Shown here piece after piece: positions 17,249-24,350 of a stretch of 64,000 bases of DNA. Each line of letters opens with the position of its first letter. The stretch's first letter is position 1. The notes beneath the pieces are model-generated. The model did no database searches. It was not told the DNA's origin and saw only the letters and a list, made by a program, of their open reading frames with translations. The position numbers and the translations under genes are program-made. This stretch comes from Microbacterium sp. LWH13-1.2 (GTDB taxonomy: Bacteria > Actinomycetota > Actinomycetes > Actinomycetales > Microbacteriaceae), in assembly GCF_038397735.1 (NCBI RefSeq), contig NZ_CP151635.1, forward strand, positions 434,001 to 498,000, in the 5' to 3' direction.

Positions 17249-17266
17249 GAGTGCAATATTGCACTC
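17249..17266. promoter_or_regulatory. Perfect 18-bp palindromic operator for the TetR/MFS operon
   Basis: GAGTGCAATATTGCACTC is fully self-complementary and lies 1 nt before the start codon of the TetR gene. Half-site copies, TGCACTCT near 17233 and AGAGTGCACT at 17275-17284, sit on either side, suggesting several bound dimers. The AATATT centre may also be part of the -10 region. Confidence 0.75.
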
Positions 17267-17352
17267 CAAACCTAAGAGTGCACTGTGAGTGCGAGCGACA
17301 TCGTTTCACATCCGTAATACTTACGAAACACTCCGTATCGTATCGTTGGGCC

Positions 17353-17961
17353 ATGACCTCCGATCCGATCGAGAAGCCCGGCCGTCCCACCGACGAGGAC
17401 CTCACTCGACGCATCCTCGCGACGGCAGGAGAGATGCTCGGCCGGCACGGCTATCAGGCACTCAGCGTGGAGCAGGTGTCGAAGGCGGTCGGCTGCGGCA
17501 AGACCGCGATCTATCGCCGTTACGCCGACAAGGGCGCGCTCGTCGCCGCGGTGCTCCGATCGCAGGTCGAGATCGGAGCAATGCCCGATCGCGGAGACGT
17601 CCGTGCCGACCTGCTCGAACACGTGCTGCAGAACCAGCGCAACCAGGAGCTGTCTCCCGAACAGAGCCACGGTCTGCGCGCGATGTTCGAGCCCGATGTC
17701 TTTCCCACTCTGTGGGATTCCTTCTTCCAGCACCGCCGTAGGCAGGGCGTCGAGATCATCGATCGAGCCATCGCCCGCGGCGAGCTCCCGGAGGACGTCC
17801 ACCACGACATCCTCCTCGACACGATCGCCGGGCTCACCCTGTACCGGCAGTCCGTCAAGCGCATCCACATCGATGAGCGCCACTACGTCGACATCATCGA
17901 CGCTCTCGTCAGCACCCCGCCGCGTCGCCTTGCAGACGCTGATGAACAGGCTTCCCCTTGA
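17353..17961 (+). CDS. TetR family repressor of the second MFS module
   Basis: 202 residues from the ATG at 17353, with TATCGT (17341-17346) ending 6 nt before the start. TetR helix-turn-helix: HGYQALSVEQVSKAVGCGKT, AIYRRYADKGALVAAVL. The C-terminal half (helices around LLEHVLQNQRNQELSPEQ and DILLDTIAGLTLYRQSV) fits the TetR_C ligand-binding family found next to MFS pumps. It overlaps the downstream transporter by 4 nt and is divergent to the first TetR/MFS operon, so the two repressors share a short control region of about 105 nt. Confidence 0.92.
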   Translation: MTSDPIEKPGRPTDEDLTRRILATAGEMLGRHGYQALSVEQVSKAVGCGKTAIYRRYADKGALVAAVLRSQVEIGAMPDRGDVRADLLEHVLQNQRNQELSPEQSHGLRAMFEPDVFPTLWDSFFQHRRRQGVEIIDRAIARGELPEDVHHDILLDTIAGLTLYRQSVKRIHIDERHYVDIIDALVSTPPRRLADADEQASP

Positions 17962-19394
17962 CCACTGACACTCCACCCCTCACCCGATCCCTGCCGAACG
18001 TGAGCGCTCGCGCGGTCGTCGGCTTCCTCGTCTTCTGCGAACTCGCGAGCGGATTCGTCCAGGGGTTCTACGCCCCTCTGCTCGGCGAGATCGCCGGCCA
18101 TCTCCAGGTCTCGGACGCCGACATCACCTGGTTCCTCACGGTCCAGACCCTGGCCGCAGCAGTCTGCGTGCCGCTGCTCTCCAAGCTCGGAGACATCTTC
18201 GGTCATCGCCGGATGCTCCGGATCGCCGTGGTCGCGGTGCTGATCGGCACTCTCGTCACCGCGTTCCTGCCGAGCTACCCGCTGGTGCTCGCCGCTCGCA
18301 TCCTCGTGGGGCCACTCGCGGTGTGGCTGCCGCTCGAGATCGCGCTCGTGCACAACCGCATCAAGGGCGAGACTGCTCGCACCTCGATCGGCCTGCTCGT
18401 GTCGTGCCTGACGGGCGGCGCCATTCTCGGGACGATCTCGGCCGGCATCTTCTCCGCGATCCTGCCCACACTCACGCTGACACTGCTGGTGCCCGTGCTG
18501 TTCGTCGCAGTCAGCGTCTACGCGGTCTTCTTCAAGGTGCCCGAATCCACGTCGCGCGCCGGGGCGAAGATCGACGTCGTCGGATTCATCGGCATCGGAC
18601 TCGCGATGGTCGTGCTGCTGTTCGGTCTGCGCTTGGCGTCGACTGACGGATTCGCCTCGGCCATGACGATCGCCACCCTCGCTGCGGCAGTCGTCATCTT
18701 CGTGCTCTGGGTGCTGTGGGAGCTGCGCGTCACGTCACCCGCGATCGATGTGCGGCTGATCGTCTCGCCGCGCCTCGGGCCCGTCTACCTCACGGCATTC
18801 CTGTTCGGCATGGTGATGTTCGGTGCGCAGGCTCCCTCGACGACGTTCCTGACGGCCGATCCCGATACCGCGGGCTATGGCTTCGCGGCGTCCGCGGGAA
18901 CAGCGTCGGCGGTCACGGCGGTGGTGACGATCCTTGCGACCGTGGGGGCAGCGACCTTCGCGCCGATCGCGCGCCGGATCGGCATCCGTGCGGTGCTGGT
19001 GACGGGTGCGGTTCTCGCCGCATCGGGATCTCTCATCCAGATCGCGTTCCACGATGAGCTCTGGCAGATCTTCGTGATCTCGGCGATCAACGGCATCGGG
19101 ATGGGGTTCCTCCTCGGTGCGCTTCCCGCGCTCGTCGCCGAACTGGCTCCGAGCGACTCGACCGGCATCGCGACCGGCGTGTACAACTCGTTGCGCACCC
19201 TCGGAGGTTCTGCTGCCGGTGCGGTGTTCGCCGTGCTGCTCGCGGGCTTCACGGCATCCGGATCCCTCAGCTCGTCGATCGGCGGCTACATCACGATCTG
19301 GAGCGTCTGCGCCGGGGCGTTCATCGTCGCCGCGCTCGCCCTGGCGTTCATGCGGATGCCGCACGAGACCGACACCTCCCTCACGAAAGGCTGA
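17958..19394 (+). CDS. MFS transporter
   Basis: 478 residues, TTG start overlapping the TetR stop (TTGA). Twelve to fourteen membrane helices; motif A is LSKLGDIFGHRRMLRIA, and a GLLVSCLTGGAILGTISAG segment corresponds to motif C in helix 5. It is most like drug-efflux members of the 14-helix group. Placed between its TetR regulator and an M20 amidohydrolase, so the exported or imported compound may be an amide or N-acyl amino acid processed by that enzyme. Confidence 0.9.
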   Translation: MTTDTPPLTRSLPNVSARAVVGFLVFCELASGFVQGFYAPLLGEIAGHLQVSDADITWFLTVQTLAAAVCVPLLSKLGDIFGHRRMLRIAVVAVLIGTLVTAFLPSYPLVLAARILVGPLAVWLPLEIALVHNRIKGETARTSIGLLVSCLTGGAILGTISAGIFSAILPTLTLTLLVPVLFVAVSVYAVFFKVPESTSRAGAKIDVVGFIGIGLAMVVLLFGLRLASTDGFASAMTIATLAAAVVIFVLWVLWELRVTSPAIDVRLIVSPRLGPVYLTAFLFGMVMFGAQAPSTTFLTADPDTAGYGFAASAGTASAVTAVVTILATVGAATFAPIARRIGIRAVLVTGAVLAASGSLIQIAFHDELWQIFVISAINGIGMGFLLGALPALVAELAPSDSTGIATGVYNSLRTLGGSAAGAVFAVLLAGFTASGSLSSSIGGYITIWSVCAGAFIVAALALAFMRMPHETDTSLTKG

Positions 19395-19397
19395 CCC

Positions 19398-20591
19398 TTG
19401 ACCACCCCAGACTTCGCGGCGGATGCCGTCGCGATCCTGCCCGACCTCGTCGCGCTGCGGCGCGCCCTGCACGCCGACCCCGAGCTCGGACTCGACCTCC
19501 CTCGCACGCAGCAGAAGGTGCTCGACGCCCTCGCAGGGCTGCCGCTGGAGATCACCACCGGCACCCGCACGACTTCGGTGGTCGCGGTGCTGCGCGGCGG
19601 GCTGCCGGGGCCTGCGGTGCTGCTGCGCGGCGACATGGACGCCCTGCCGATCGAGGAGACGACCGGCCTCGACTTCGCCTCCGTCAACGGCACCATGCAC
19701 GCGTGCGGTCACGACCTGCACACCGCAGGACTGGTCGGTGCGGCGAAGCTGCTCGCCGCACGGCGCGATGAGCTGCACGGCTCGGTGATCTTCATGTTCC
19801 AGCCGGGGGAGGAGGGGCATGGCGGCGCGAAGATCATGATCGAGGAGGGGCTGCTCGACGCTGTGGGAGAGCGGCCGGTCGCCGCCTACGCGATCCACGT
19901 GGCCCCGGGGCCCCGGGGCATCTTCGCGACGAGAGGCGGAGCGGTGGCTGCCGGATCCAATCAGCTCTTCGTCACGGTGAGGGGGCGAGGAGGGCACGGA
20001 TCGCAGCCGCACCAGACGCTCGACCCGGTGTCCGCGGCGGCCGAGATCGTGCTCGCGCTGCAGAGTTTCGTGACACGGCGGTTCGATGCGTTCGACCCCG
20101 TCGTGCTGTCGGTGACCCGCCTCTCGACGGGAGACGGGGCGGTCAACGTCATTCCTGAGCAGGTCGAGCTGGCGGCGACGGTCCGCAACATGTCGCCGGC
20201 ATCGCTCGCGACGCTGCAGGAGGGGCTCCCTCGAGTGATCGAGGGAGTGGCGGCCGCCCATGGGCTGTCGGCGGAGGTCCGGTTCGACACGATGTATCCG
20301 GTGACGGTGAACGACCCGGAGGAGACGTCCGCGACGGTCGACGTCCTGCGGGGTGCGTTCGGGGAGCAGCGGGTCGTGATGATGCCGACGCCGATGATGG
20401 GGTCGGAGGACTTCGCGTTCGTGCTGAACGAGGTTCCCGGCACGTTCATCGCGTTGATGACCTCGCCGCCCGATGCCGATCCGAGCACGATCGAGTGGAA
20501 CCACTCGCCGCGGGTCGTGTTCGACGACGCGGTGCTCGGCGACCAGGCCGCGGCACTGGCATCCGTCGCATTCGCCCGCACGGCGCGCTGA
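19398..20591 (+). CDS. M20 family amidohydrolase (aminoacylase/hippurate hydrolase type)
   Basis: 397 residues, TTG start 3 nt after the MFS stop with GAAAGG upstream. Complete M20D metal site: LLRGDMDALPIEET, MHACGHDLHTA (the C-G-H-D motif), FMFQPGEEGHGG, IHVAPGPRGI and the C-terminal GSEDFAFVLNEVPG. The insert between the halves is the dimerisation/lid domain (NQLFVTVRGRGGHGSQPHQT). Such enzymes hydrolyse N-acyl-amino acids, hippurate or auxin conjugates. Third gene of the tetR-MFS-M20 unit, ended by a terminator. The acyl substrate is not identifiable. Confidence 0.92.
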   Translation: MTTPDFAADAVAILPDLVALRRALHADPELGLDLPRTQQKVLDALAGLPLEITTGTRTTSVVAVLRGGLPGPAVLLRGDMDALPIEETTGLDFASVNGTMHACGHDLHTAGLVGAAKLLAARRDELHGSVIFMFQPGEEGHGGAKIMIEEGLLDAVGERPVAAYAIHVAPGPRGIFATRGGAVAAGSNQLFVTVRGRGGHGSQPHQTLDPVSAAAEIVLALQSFVTRRFDAFDPVVLSVTRLSTGDGAVNVIPEQVELAATVRNMSPASLATLQEGLPRVIEGVAAAHGLSAEVRFDTMYPVTVNDPEETSATVDVLRGAFGEQRVVMMPTPMMGSEDFAFVLNEVPGTFIALMTSPPDADPSTIEWNHSPRVVFDDAVLGDQAAALASVAFARTAR

Positions 20592-20606
20592 CATCGACTC
20601 TGATCT

Positions 20607-20636
20607 GAGGCCGCTCCCCGCTCGGGGAGCGGCCTC
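20607..20636 (+). terminator. Terminator after the tetR-MFS-M20 operon
   Basis: A perfect 14-bp stem (20607-20620 with 20623-20636) with only CT between the arms, 15 nt after the stop. No U-run. Confidence 0.85.
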
Positions 20637-20657
20637 CGTCATGATTCACGTCCAATC

Positions 20658-20684
20658 TGTGACGAATCGTTCGTAGCATCCGTC
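20658..20684 (+). promoter_or_regulatory. ECF-type promoter candidate for the Asp23 gene
   Basis: TGTGACG (20658-20664), a 16-bp spacer and CGTC (20681-20684) resemble an ECF sigma promoter rather than the TANNNT housekeeping type seen elsewhere in the window. It lies 66 nt upstream of the Asp23 start and a few hundred bases before an ECF sigma gene. This is a hypothesis from motif shape. Confidence 0.35.
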
Positions 20685-20750
20685 TTAGTGGTGTCGCTGC
20701 ACTGCGGCCCTCCCCGCTGGGGATCCCACACACTGATGAAGGAGCACATG

Positions 20751-21203
20751 ATGGCGAACGTCTCGAACGCACAGCAGCCCAAGGTCCAGGTCGCCCCGGC
20801 AGGTTCGACAGGTCAGACCATCATCGAGAACGGCGTCGTCGCCAAGATCGCCGGCATCGCGGCCCGTGAAGTTTCCGGCGTCCACGCTCTCGGCGGCGGG
20901 GCGGCTCGCGCGGTCGGGGCCATCCGTGACGCGCTCAACTCCACCGACCTCGCCCAGGGCGTCAGCGTCGAGGTCGGAGAGACCCAGGTCGCCGTCGACG
21001 TCACGATCGTCGCCGAGTACCCGGCCGCACTGCACAAGGTCGCTGACGACGTGAGAGCGGCGATCTCCCTCGCGATGGCCGAATACGTCGGCAAGCAGGC
21101 AGTCGAGGTGAACGTGACCATCAACGACGTGCACATCCCGGCTGACGACGAGACCACTGATGACGCGGCGGTCGACGGCGGTGCGGAGGCTCGTGTCCTG
21201 TGA
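20751..21203 (+). CDS. Asp23/Gls24 family envelope stress protein
   Basis: 150 residues from the second of two adjacent ATGs, which gives correct spacing to AAGGAG (20739-20744). The Asp23 fold is clear: QTIIENGVVAKIAGIAAREV, SGVHALGGGA, VSVEVGETQVAVDVTIVAEY and a C-terminal VEVNVTINDVHI. N- and C-terminal ends are disordered, the C-terminus acidic. Asp23 proteins form membrane-associated stress assemblies in Gram-positive bacteria. It heads the cluster of an ECF sigma factor and a second Asp23-domain protein. It lacks membrane segments. Confidence 0.9.
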   Translation: MANVSNAQQPKVQVAPAGSTGQTIIENGVVAKIAGIAAREVSGVHALGGGAARAVGAIRDALNSTDLAQGVSVEVGETQVAVDVTIVAEYPAALHKVADDVRAAISLAMAEYVGKQAVEVNVTINDVHIPADDETTDDAAVDGGAEARVL

Positions 21204-21244
21204 CTCCTCGAGGTCTGGACGAGTGATCGGATCAGCGCCTCATG

Positions 21245-21284
21245 AACCTGCGATCGGATCGGGCATCCCATCCGATCGCAGGTT
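21245..21284. terminator. Strong hairpin between Asp23 and the sigma factor gene
   Basis: A perfect 15-bp stem (21245-21259 with 21270-21284) with a 10-nt loop and no U-run. It probably terminates or attenuates the Asp23 transcript so that the sigma operon is expressed at a lower level or from its own promoter. Confidence 0.65.
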
Positions 21285-21326
21285 CGCTCCGAATCTATTC
21301 GGGGGCATGGAAAAAGGAGTCGACGC

Positions 21327-21893
21327 ATGGCTGGGGAACCATTTCGCTCTGCTCTCGAGCAGGCCGACGATCGAATCGTCGCCGGACGCGCGATGGACGG
21401 CGACGTCGGCGCGTTCGCGGTGCTCGTGCGCAGGTACACGCCGATGATGCGCGCCTACACGCACAGGATGCTGAACGCCTCCGCCGACGTCGACGACATC
21501 GTTCAGGAGACTTTCGTGACCGCGTGGCAGCGGTTCTCGGAACTCGACGACCCGGCGAAGGTCAAGAGCTGGCTGATGAGGATCGTGAGCCGCAAGGCGG
21601 TGGACCGCATCCGCGCGGTGCGCCCGACACTCGACGTGGATGACATGGAGCAGGCTGCTCCCTCGAAGGACTCGCCTGCGCGGGTCGTCGAGGCGCGCGA
21701 GGGAGTGGCGGCGCTGGGAGCAGCGCTGCAGGAGCTTCCTGCCGCGCAGCGCGAGTGCTGGGTGCTCCGCGAGATGGGCGGGTACTCCTACGACGAGATC
21801 GCCGCGGAACTGGGCATCTCGGTCTCGACCGCCCGCGGCCTTCTCGCCAGAGCCCGAAAGTTCATGATCGTGCGGATGGAGGCGTGGCGATGA
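21327..21893 (+). CDS. ECF-type RNA polymerase sigma factor
   Basis: 188 residues, ATG preceded by AAAAAGGAG. Region 2 is visible in VLVRRYTPMMRAYTHRML and DVDDIVQETFVTAWQRF (promoter melting and -10 recognition); region 4 in LPAAQRECWVLREMGGYSYD and EIAAELGISVSTARGLLARA (the -35-binding helix-turn-helix). Length is that of plain ECF factors without extra C-terminal domain. It overlaps the next gene by 4 nt (ATGA), whose product has an anti-sigma-like N-terminus, so this sigma is probably held inactive by that partner. Confidence 0.93.
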   Translation: MAGEPFRSALEQADDRIVAGRAMDGDVGAFAVLVRRYTPMMRAYTHRMLNASADVDDIVQETFVTAWQRFSELDDPAKVKSWLMRIVSRKAVDRIRAVRPTLDVDDMEQAAPSKDSPARVVEAREGVAALGAALQELPAAQRECWVLREMGGYSYDEIAAELGISVSTARGLLARARKFMIVRMEAWR

Positions 21894-22513
21894 CTGAAGA
21901 GCAGGAGACTCCCGACGTGCGTCAGCTCGGTCTCGAGCCGAGCGATCTCGACGGGCACACGCTCGAAGAGCTGACCGACTATCTCGAGGCGGGCCGGCTG
22001 CCGGCCGACCCCGCCATCGAGGGCTCACCCGGATGCCAGCTCGCGCTCGACGCGCTCGAGCGTCTGCGCGGGCTGGGCGGGCAGCTGATGGAGGCGGATG
22101 CAGCGGCGATGCCGGAGGTCGACGACAGCTGGGTCGACCGCATCCTCAACGGGATCGCTCTGGACGCCCGTGCCGGTCGTCGCATCCCGTTCGACGAGCC
22201 GGAGGCGGGTATCGACTTCGGGATCACCGAGGGAGCCGTTCGTGGCCTGATCCGCTCTGCGGAGAACGCCGTGCCCGGCATCCTCGTCGGTCACTCGACC
22301 CTCGACGGCGACGTCACAACCGTGGGTGCGCCGATTCGGATCGCGATCGAGGTGAACGCGCTGTACGGCGCGTCGATCCCCGTGGCGGTCGAACGGCTGC
22401 GCCAGGAGGTGGGCGAGCGCGTGCACAGGCACACCGATCTCGTTCTGACCGGAATCGACATCACGGTGCGTGACGTCCAGAGGCTCAGCGACGCGACGGA
22501 GGAGAAGTCATGA
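21890..22513 (+). CDS. Putative anti-sigma / Asp23-domain fusion protein
   Basis: 207 residues, ATG inside the sigma stop codon. The first 95 residues contain DGHTLEELTDYLEAGRLPAD and SPGCQLALDALERLRGLG, a helical domain in the position and style of an anti-sigma domain but without the H-x3-C-x2-C zinc motif. Residues about 105-200 are an Asp23/Gls24 domain: ITEGAVRGLIRSAENAVPGI, RIAIEVNALYGASIPVAVER, LVLTGIDITVRDV. It has no membrane helix. The domain pairing suggests that it links Asp23-type envelope assemblies to release of the sigma factor. The anti-sigma role is inferred from gene order and the N-terminal helices. Confidence 0.75.
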   Translation: MTEEQETPDVRQLGLEPSDLDGHTLEELTDYLEAGRLPADPAIEGSPGCQLALDALERLRGLGGQLMEADAAAMPEVDDSWVDRILNGIALDARAGRRIPFDEPEAGIDFGITEGAVRGLIRSAENAVPGILVGHSTLDGDVTTVGAPIRIAIEVNALYGASIPVAVERLRQEVGERVHRHTDLVLTGIDITVRDVQRLSDATEEKS

Positions 22514-22866
22514 CGACCACAGCGCGGCACGAGGAGCTCGCGGAGCGTGTGGAGGCAGCGGTGCTCGCGACGCCGGGCGTCCGCAGCCTCTACCGCGCCG
22601 GTTCGCTGATCTCGAATCTCGTCGGAACGAGCGCGGTCGCGCTCGGAATAAACCGCTCCGACGAACCTCTCGTCGCGGTGCGGATCTCCGGCGACGCCGC
22701 GCAGGTCGAAGCGTCGCTCGGGATCGAATACTCGGCGGGCGCCGTCGACACGCTCCGCGAGGTGCGTGCGGTGGTCGAGCGGACCCTCACCGCTGACGGC
22801 CTGGCGCTCGCCGACATAGTGCTCACGATCGCGTATGTCCATCCTCGGGAGGCATCGTCGGACTGA
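22510..22866 (+). CDS. Hypothetical protein of the Asp23/sigma operon (118 aa)
   Basis: The ATG overlaps the previous stop (ATGA). The protein is soluble, alternates helices and strands, and its C-terminal segment ADIVLTIAYVHPREAS resembles the end of Asp23-like domains (a strand that ends in a V-x-V/HP turn), so it may be a short divergent member. Position as last gene of a translationally coupled set with a sigma factor implies a role in the same response. No catalytic motif is seen. Confidence 0.75.
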   Translation: MTTTARHEELAERVEAAVLATPGVRSLYRAGSLISNLVGTSAVALGINRSDEPLVAVRISGDAAQVEASLGIEYSAGAVDTLREVRAVVERTLTADGLALADIVLTIAYVHPREASSD

Positions 22867-22882
22867 GTCCGCGTGAGCACGG

Positions 22883-22915
22883 GAGGCGCCGATCTTGGGT
22901 GAAGATCGGCGCCTC
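22883..22915. terminator. Bidirectional terminator
   Basis: A perfect 14-bp stem (22883-22896 with 22902-22915) with a 5-nt loop between the convergent ends of the sigma operon and the SDR gene. Confidence 0.8.
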
Positions 22916-22945
22916 TGGCGTGCGCGGGTGTGCCGCCTGTGCGCG

Positions 22946-23791
22946 TCAGGCGATGGCGCGCAGACCGTCGACGAGCGGTGTGGTCGGCCGGCCGATGAGA
23001 CGGGCGAGAGTGCCGTCGGTGTCGGCGAGTGCGCCGGAACGGATGCCGGAGTCCAAGGCGACCACGAAGCCGGCCGTGCCCTCGTCGAGACCCGCAGCCA
23101 GAAGACCGGCGCGCTGCTCGTCCGCCGTCAAGGGCTGGTAGGACACGTCGCGCCCGGAGATCTCGGCGATCGCCGCGGCGAGGTCGTCGTAGCTCCAGGC
23201 GACGTCTCCGCCGAGCTCGTAGACCTCGCCGATGTGGCCGTCCTCGAGCAGCACGACGGCTGCGGCTTCAGCGAAGTCCTTGCGGCTCGCGGAGGCGACG
23301 CGGCCATCGCCGGCTCCGGATGCGAGAACGCCCGTCTCGGCGGCGCGGGCGAAGTCGGCGGCGTAGTTCTCGGTGTACCAGTTGTTGCGCAGGATCACGA
23401 AGGGAAGCCCCGAGGCCTGGATGAGCTCATCTGTCGCCTTGTGCTCGGGGGCGAGGACGAGGTCGCTCGTCGTCGCCTTCGGAGCGCTGGTGTAGACGAG
23501 CTTCGCGACTCCGGCGTGCGTGGCGGCGTCGATGACGGCCTTGTGCTGTGCGACGCGCTGTCCCACCTCCGAGCTCGAGATCAACAGGACGGAGTCGACG
23601 CCGTCGAGAGCCGCCGCGATCGAGGCAGGATCGGTGTAGTCGAGTCGCGCGACCGGCACGCCGAGATCCTGGGCCTTGGCGACATCGCGGACACCGGCGA
23701 CGATCGACTGCGGGTCCGCGCCGCGCTCGAGGAGGCTGGCGATGACGAGGCGTCCGAGGTTTCCGGTGGCGCCGGTGACGAGGATGGTCAT
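22946..23791 (-). CDS. NmrA/SDR-type NAD(P)-binding oxidoreductase
   Basis: 281 residues from the ATG at 23791, which has AAAGGA upstream; a longer reading to 23887 would cross the regulatory region. Rossmann motif ILVTGATGNLGRLVIASLL, then VARLDYTDPASIAAALDGVD, and a YTSAPKATTSDLVLAPEHKA segment in place of a classical YxxxK. This is the atypical SDR group that includes QorB-like NAD(P)H:quinone oxidoreductases. Divergent to an HxlR regulator, a common pairing for redox- or electrophile-induced reductases. Substrate unknown, likely a quinone or flavin-linked compound. Confidence 0.9.
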   Translation of the reverse strand: MTILVTGATGNLGRLVIASLLERGADPQSIVAGVRDVAKAQDLGVPVARLDYTDPASIAAALDGVDSVLLISSSEVGQRVAQHKAVIDAATHAGVAKLVYTSAPKATTSDLVLAPEHKATDELIQASGLPFVILRNNWYTENYAADFARAAETGVLASGAGDGRVASASRKDFAEAAAVVLLEDGHIGEVYELGGDVAWSYDDLAAAIAEISGRDVSYQPLTADEQRAGLLAAGLDEGTAGFVVALDSGIRSGALADTDGTLARLIGRPTTPLVDGLRAIA

Positions 23792-23873
23792 GGGGTGTCC
23801 TTTCGTAGGTGACATGACCCACAACCGCGGGGTGTGAGCGGAACATTCCGAAACGCCGGTACCCACTTTGAAG

Positions 23874-23879
23874 TAAGGT
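23874..23879 (+). promoter_or_regulatory. -10 box for leaderless HxlR transcript
   Basis: TAAGGT ends 6 nt before the ATG at 23886. GGTAC repeats around 23859 and 23877 flank it and may be the regulator's site in this divergent region. Confidence 0.5.
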
Positions 23880-23885
23880 ACATAC

Positions 23886-24251
23886 ATGACGGTTAGTTAT
23901 GCGCAGATCCGGGAATCCATACCGCAGATCTTCGAGCCCGGCTGCAGCACTCGCGTGATCCTCGACCATGTCATGAGCAAGTGGGGTGTGCTCGTGCTCT
24001 CCTCTCTGTCAGACGGGACCCGTCGCTGGGGCGAGTTGCGCCGCGAGGTCGGCGGCATCAGCGAGAAGATGCTCGCCTCCACCCTGCGCACCCTGGCGGA
24101 CGACGGGCTCGTGCGCCGCGAATCCTTCCCGACGGTGCCCCCGCACGTCGAGTACAGCCTGACTCCGCTCGGCCGTGACCTCATGCAGCGGATGCTGCCG
24201 CTCGTCGAGTGGGTCGCCGAGCACGCCGATGACATGATCGATCGGGGCTAG
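23886..24251 (+). CDS. HxlR family transcriptional regulator
   Basis: 121 residues with the HxlR winged-helix signature: KWGVLVLSSLSDGTRRWGEL, RREVGGISEKMLASTLRTL, DDGLVRRESFPTVPPHVEYS and LTPLGRDLMQRM. A cysteine (GCSTRV, the typical position in redox- or electrophile-sensing HxlR proteins) lies near residue 20. It is divergent to the SDR gene, so it most likely controls that oxidoreductase in response to reactive quinones, aldehydes or oxidants. Confidence 0.93.
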   Translation: MTVSYAQIRESIPQIFEPGCSTRVILDHVMSKWGVLVLSSLSDGTRRWGELRREVGGISEKMLASTLRTLADDGLVRRESFPTVPPHVEYSLTPLGRDLMQRMLPLVEWVAEHADDMIDRG

Positions 24252-24314
24252 CTCGACGGATTCCGTCGCATCTCGGCGCAGGTGACCACGAAATCCGTCG
24301 GTGGAAGAAAAGGA

Positions 24315-24344
24315 TTGACGCGATATACGTGGTGGCCGTATGTT
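24315..24344 (+). promoter_or_regulatory. Promoter of the APC permease gene
   Basis: TTGACG (24315-24320), 18-bp spacer, TATGTT (24339-24344). The -10 ends 6 nt before the ATG at 24351, so the mRNA is expected to begin at or near the start codon. Confidence 0.65.
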
Positions 24345-24350
24345 CTGAGC

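Noticed and set aside
18735..20642. 635-codon minus-strand frame across the MFS and M20 genes
   Set aside because: Same antisense artefact; the plus-strand products carry all expected family motifs.
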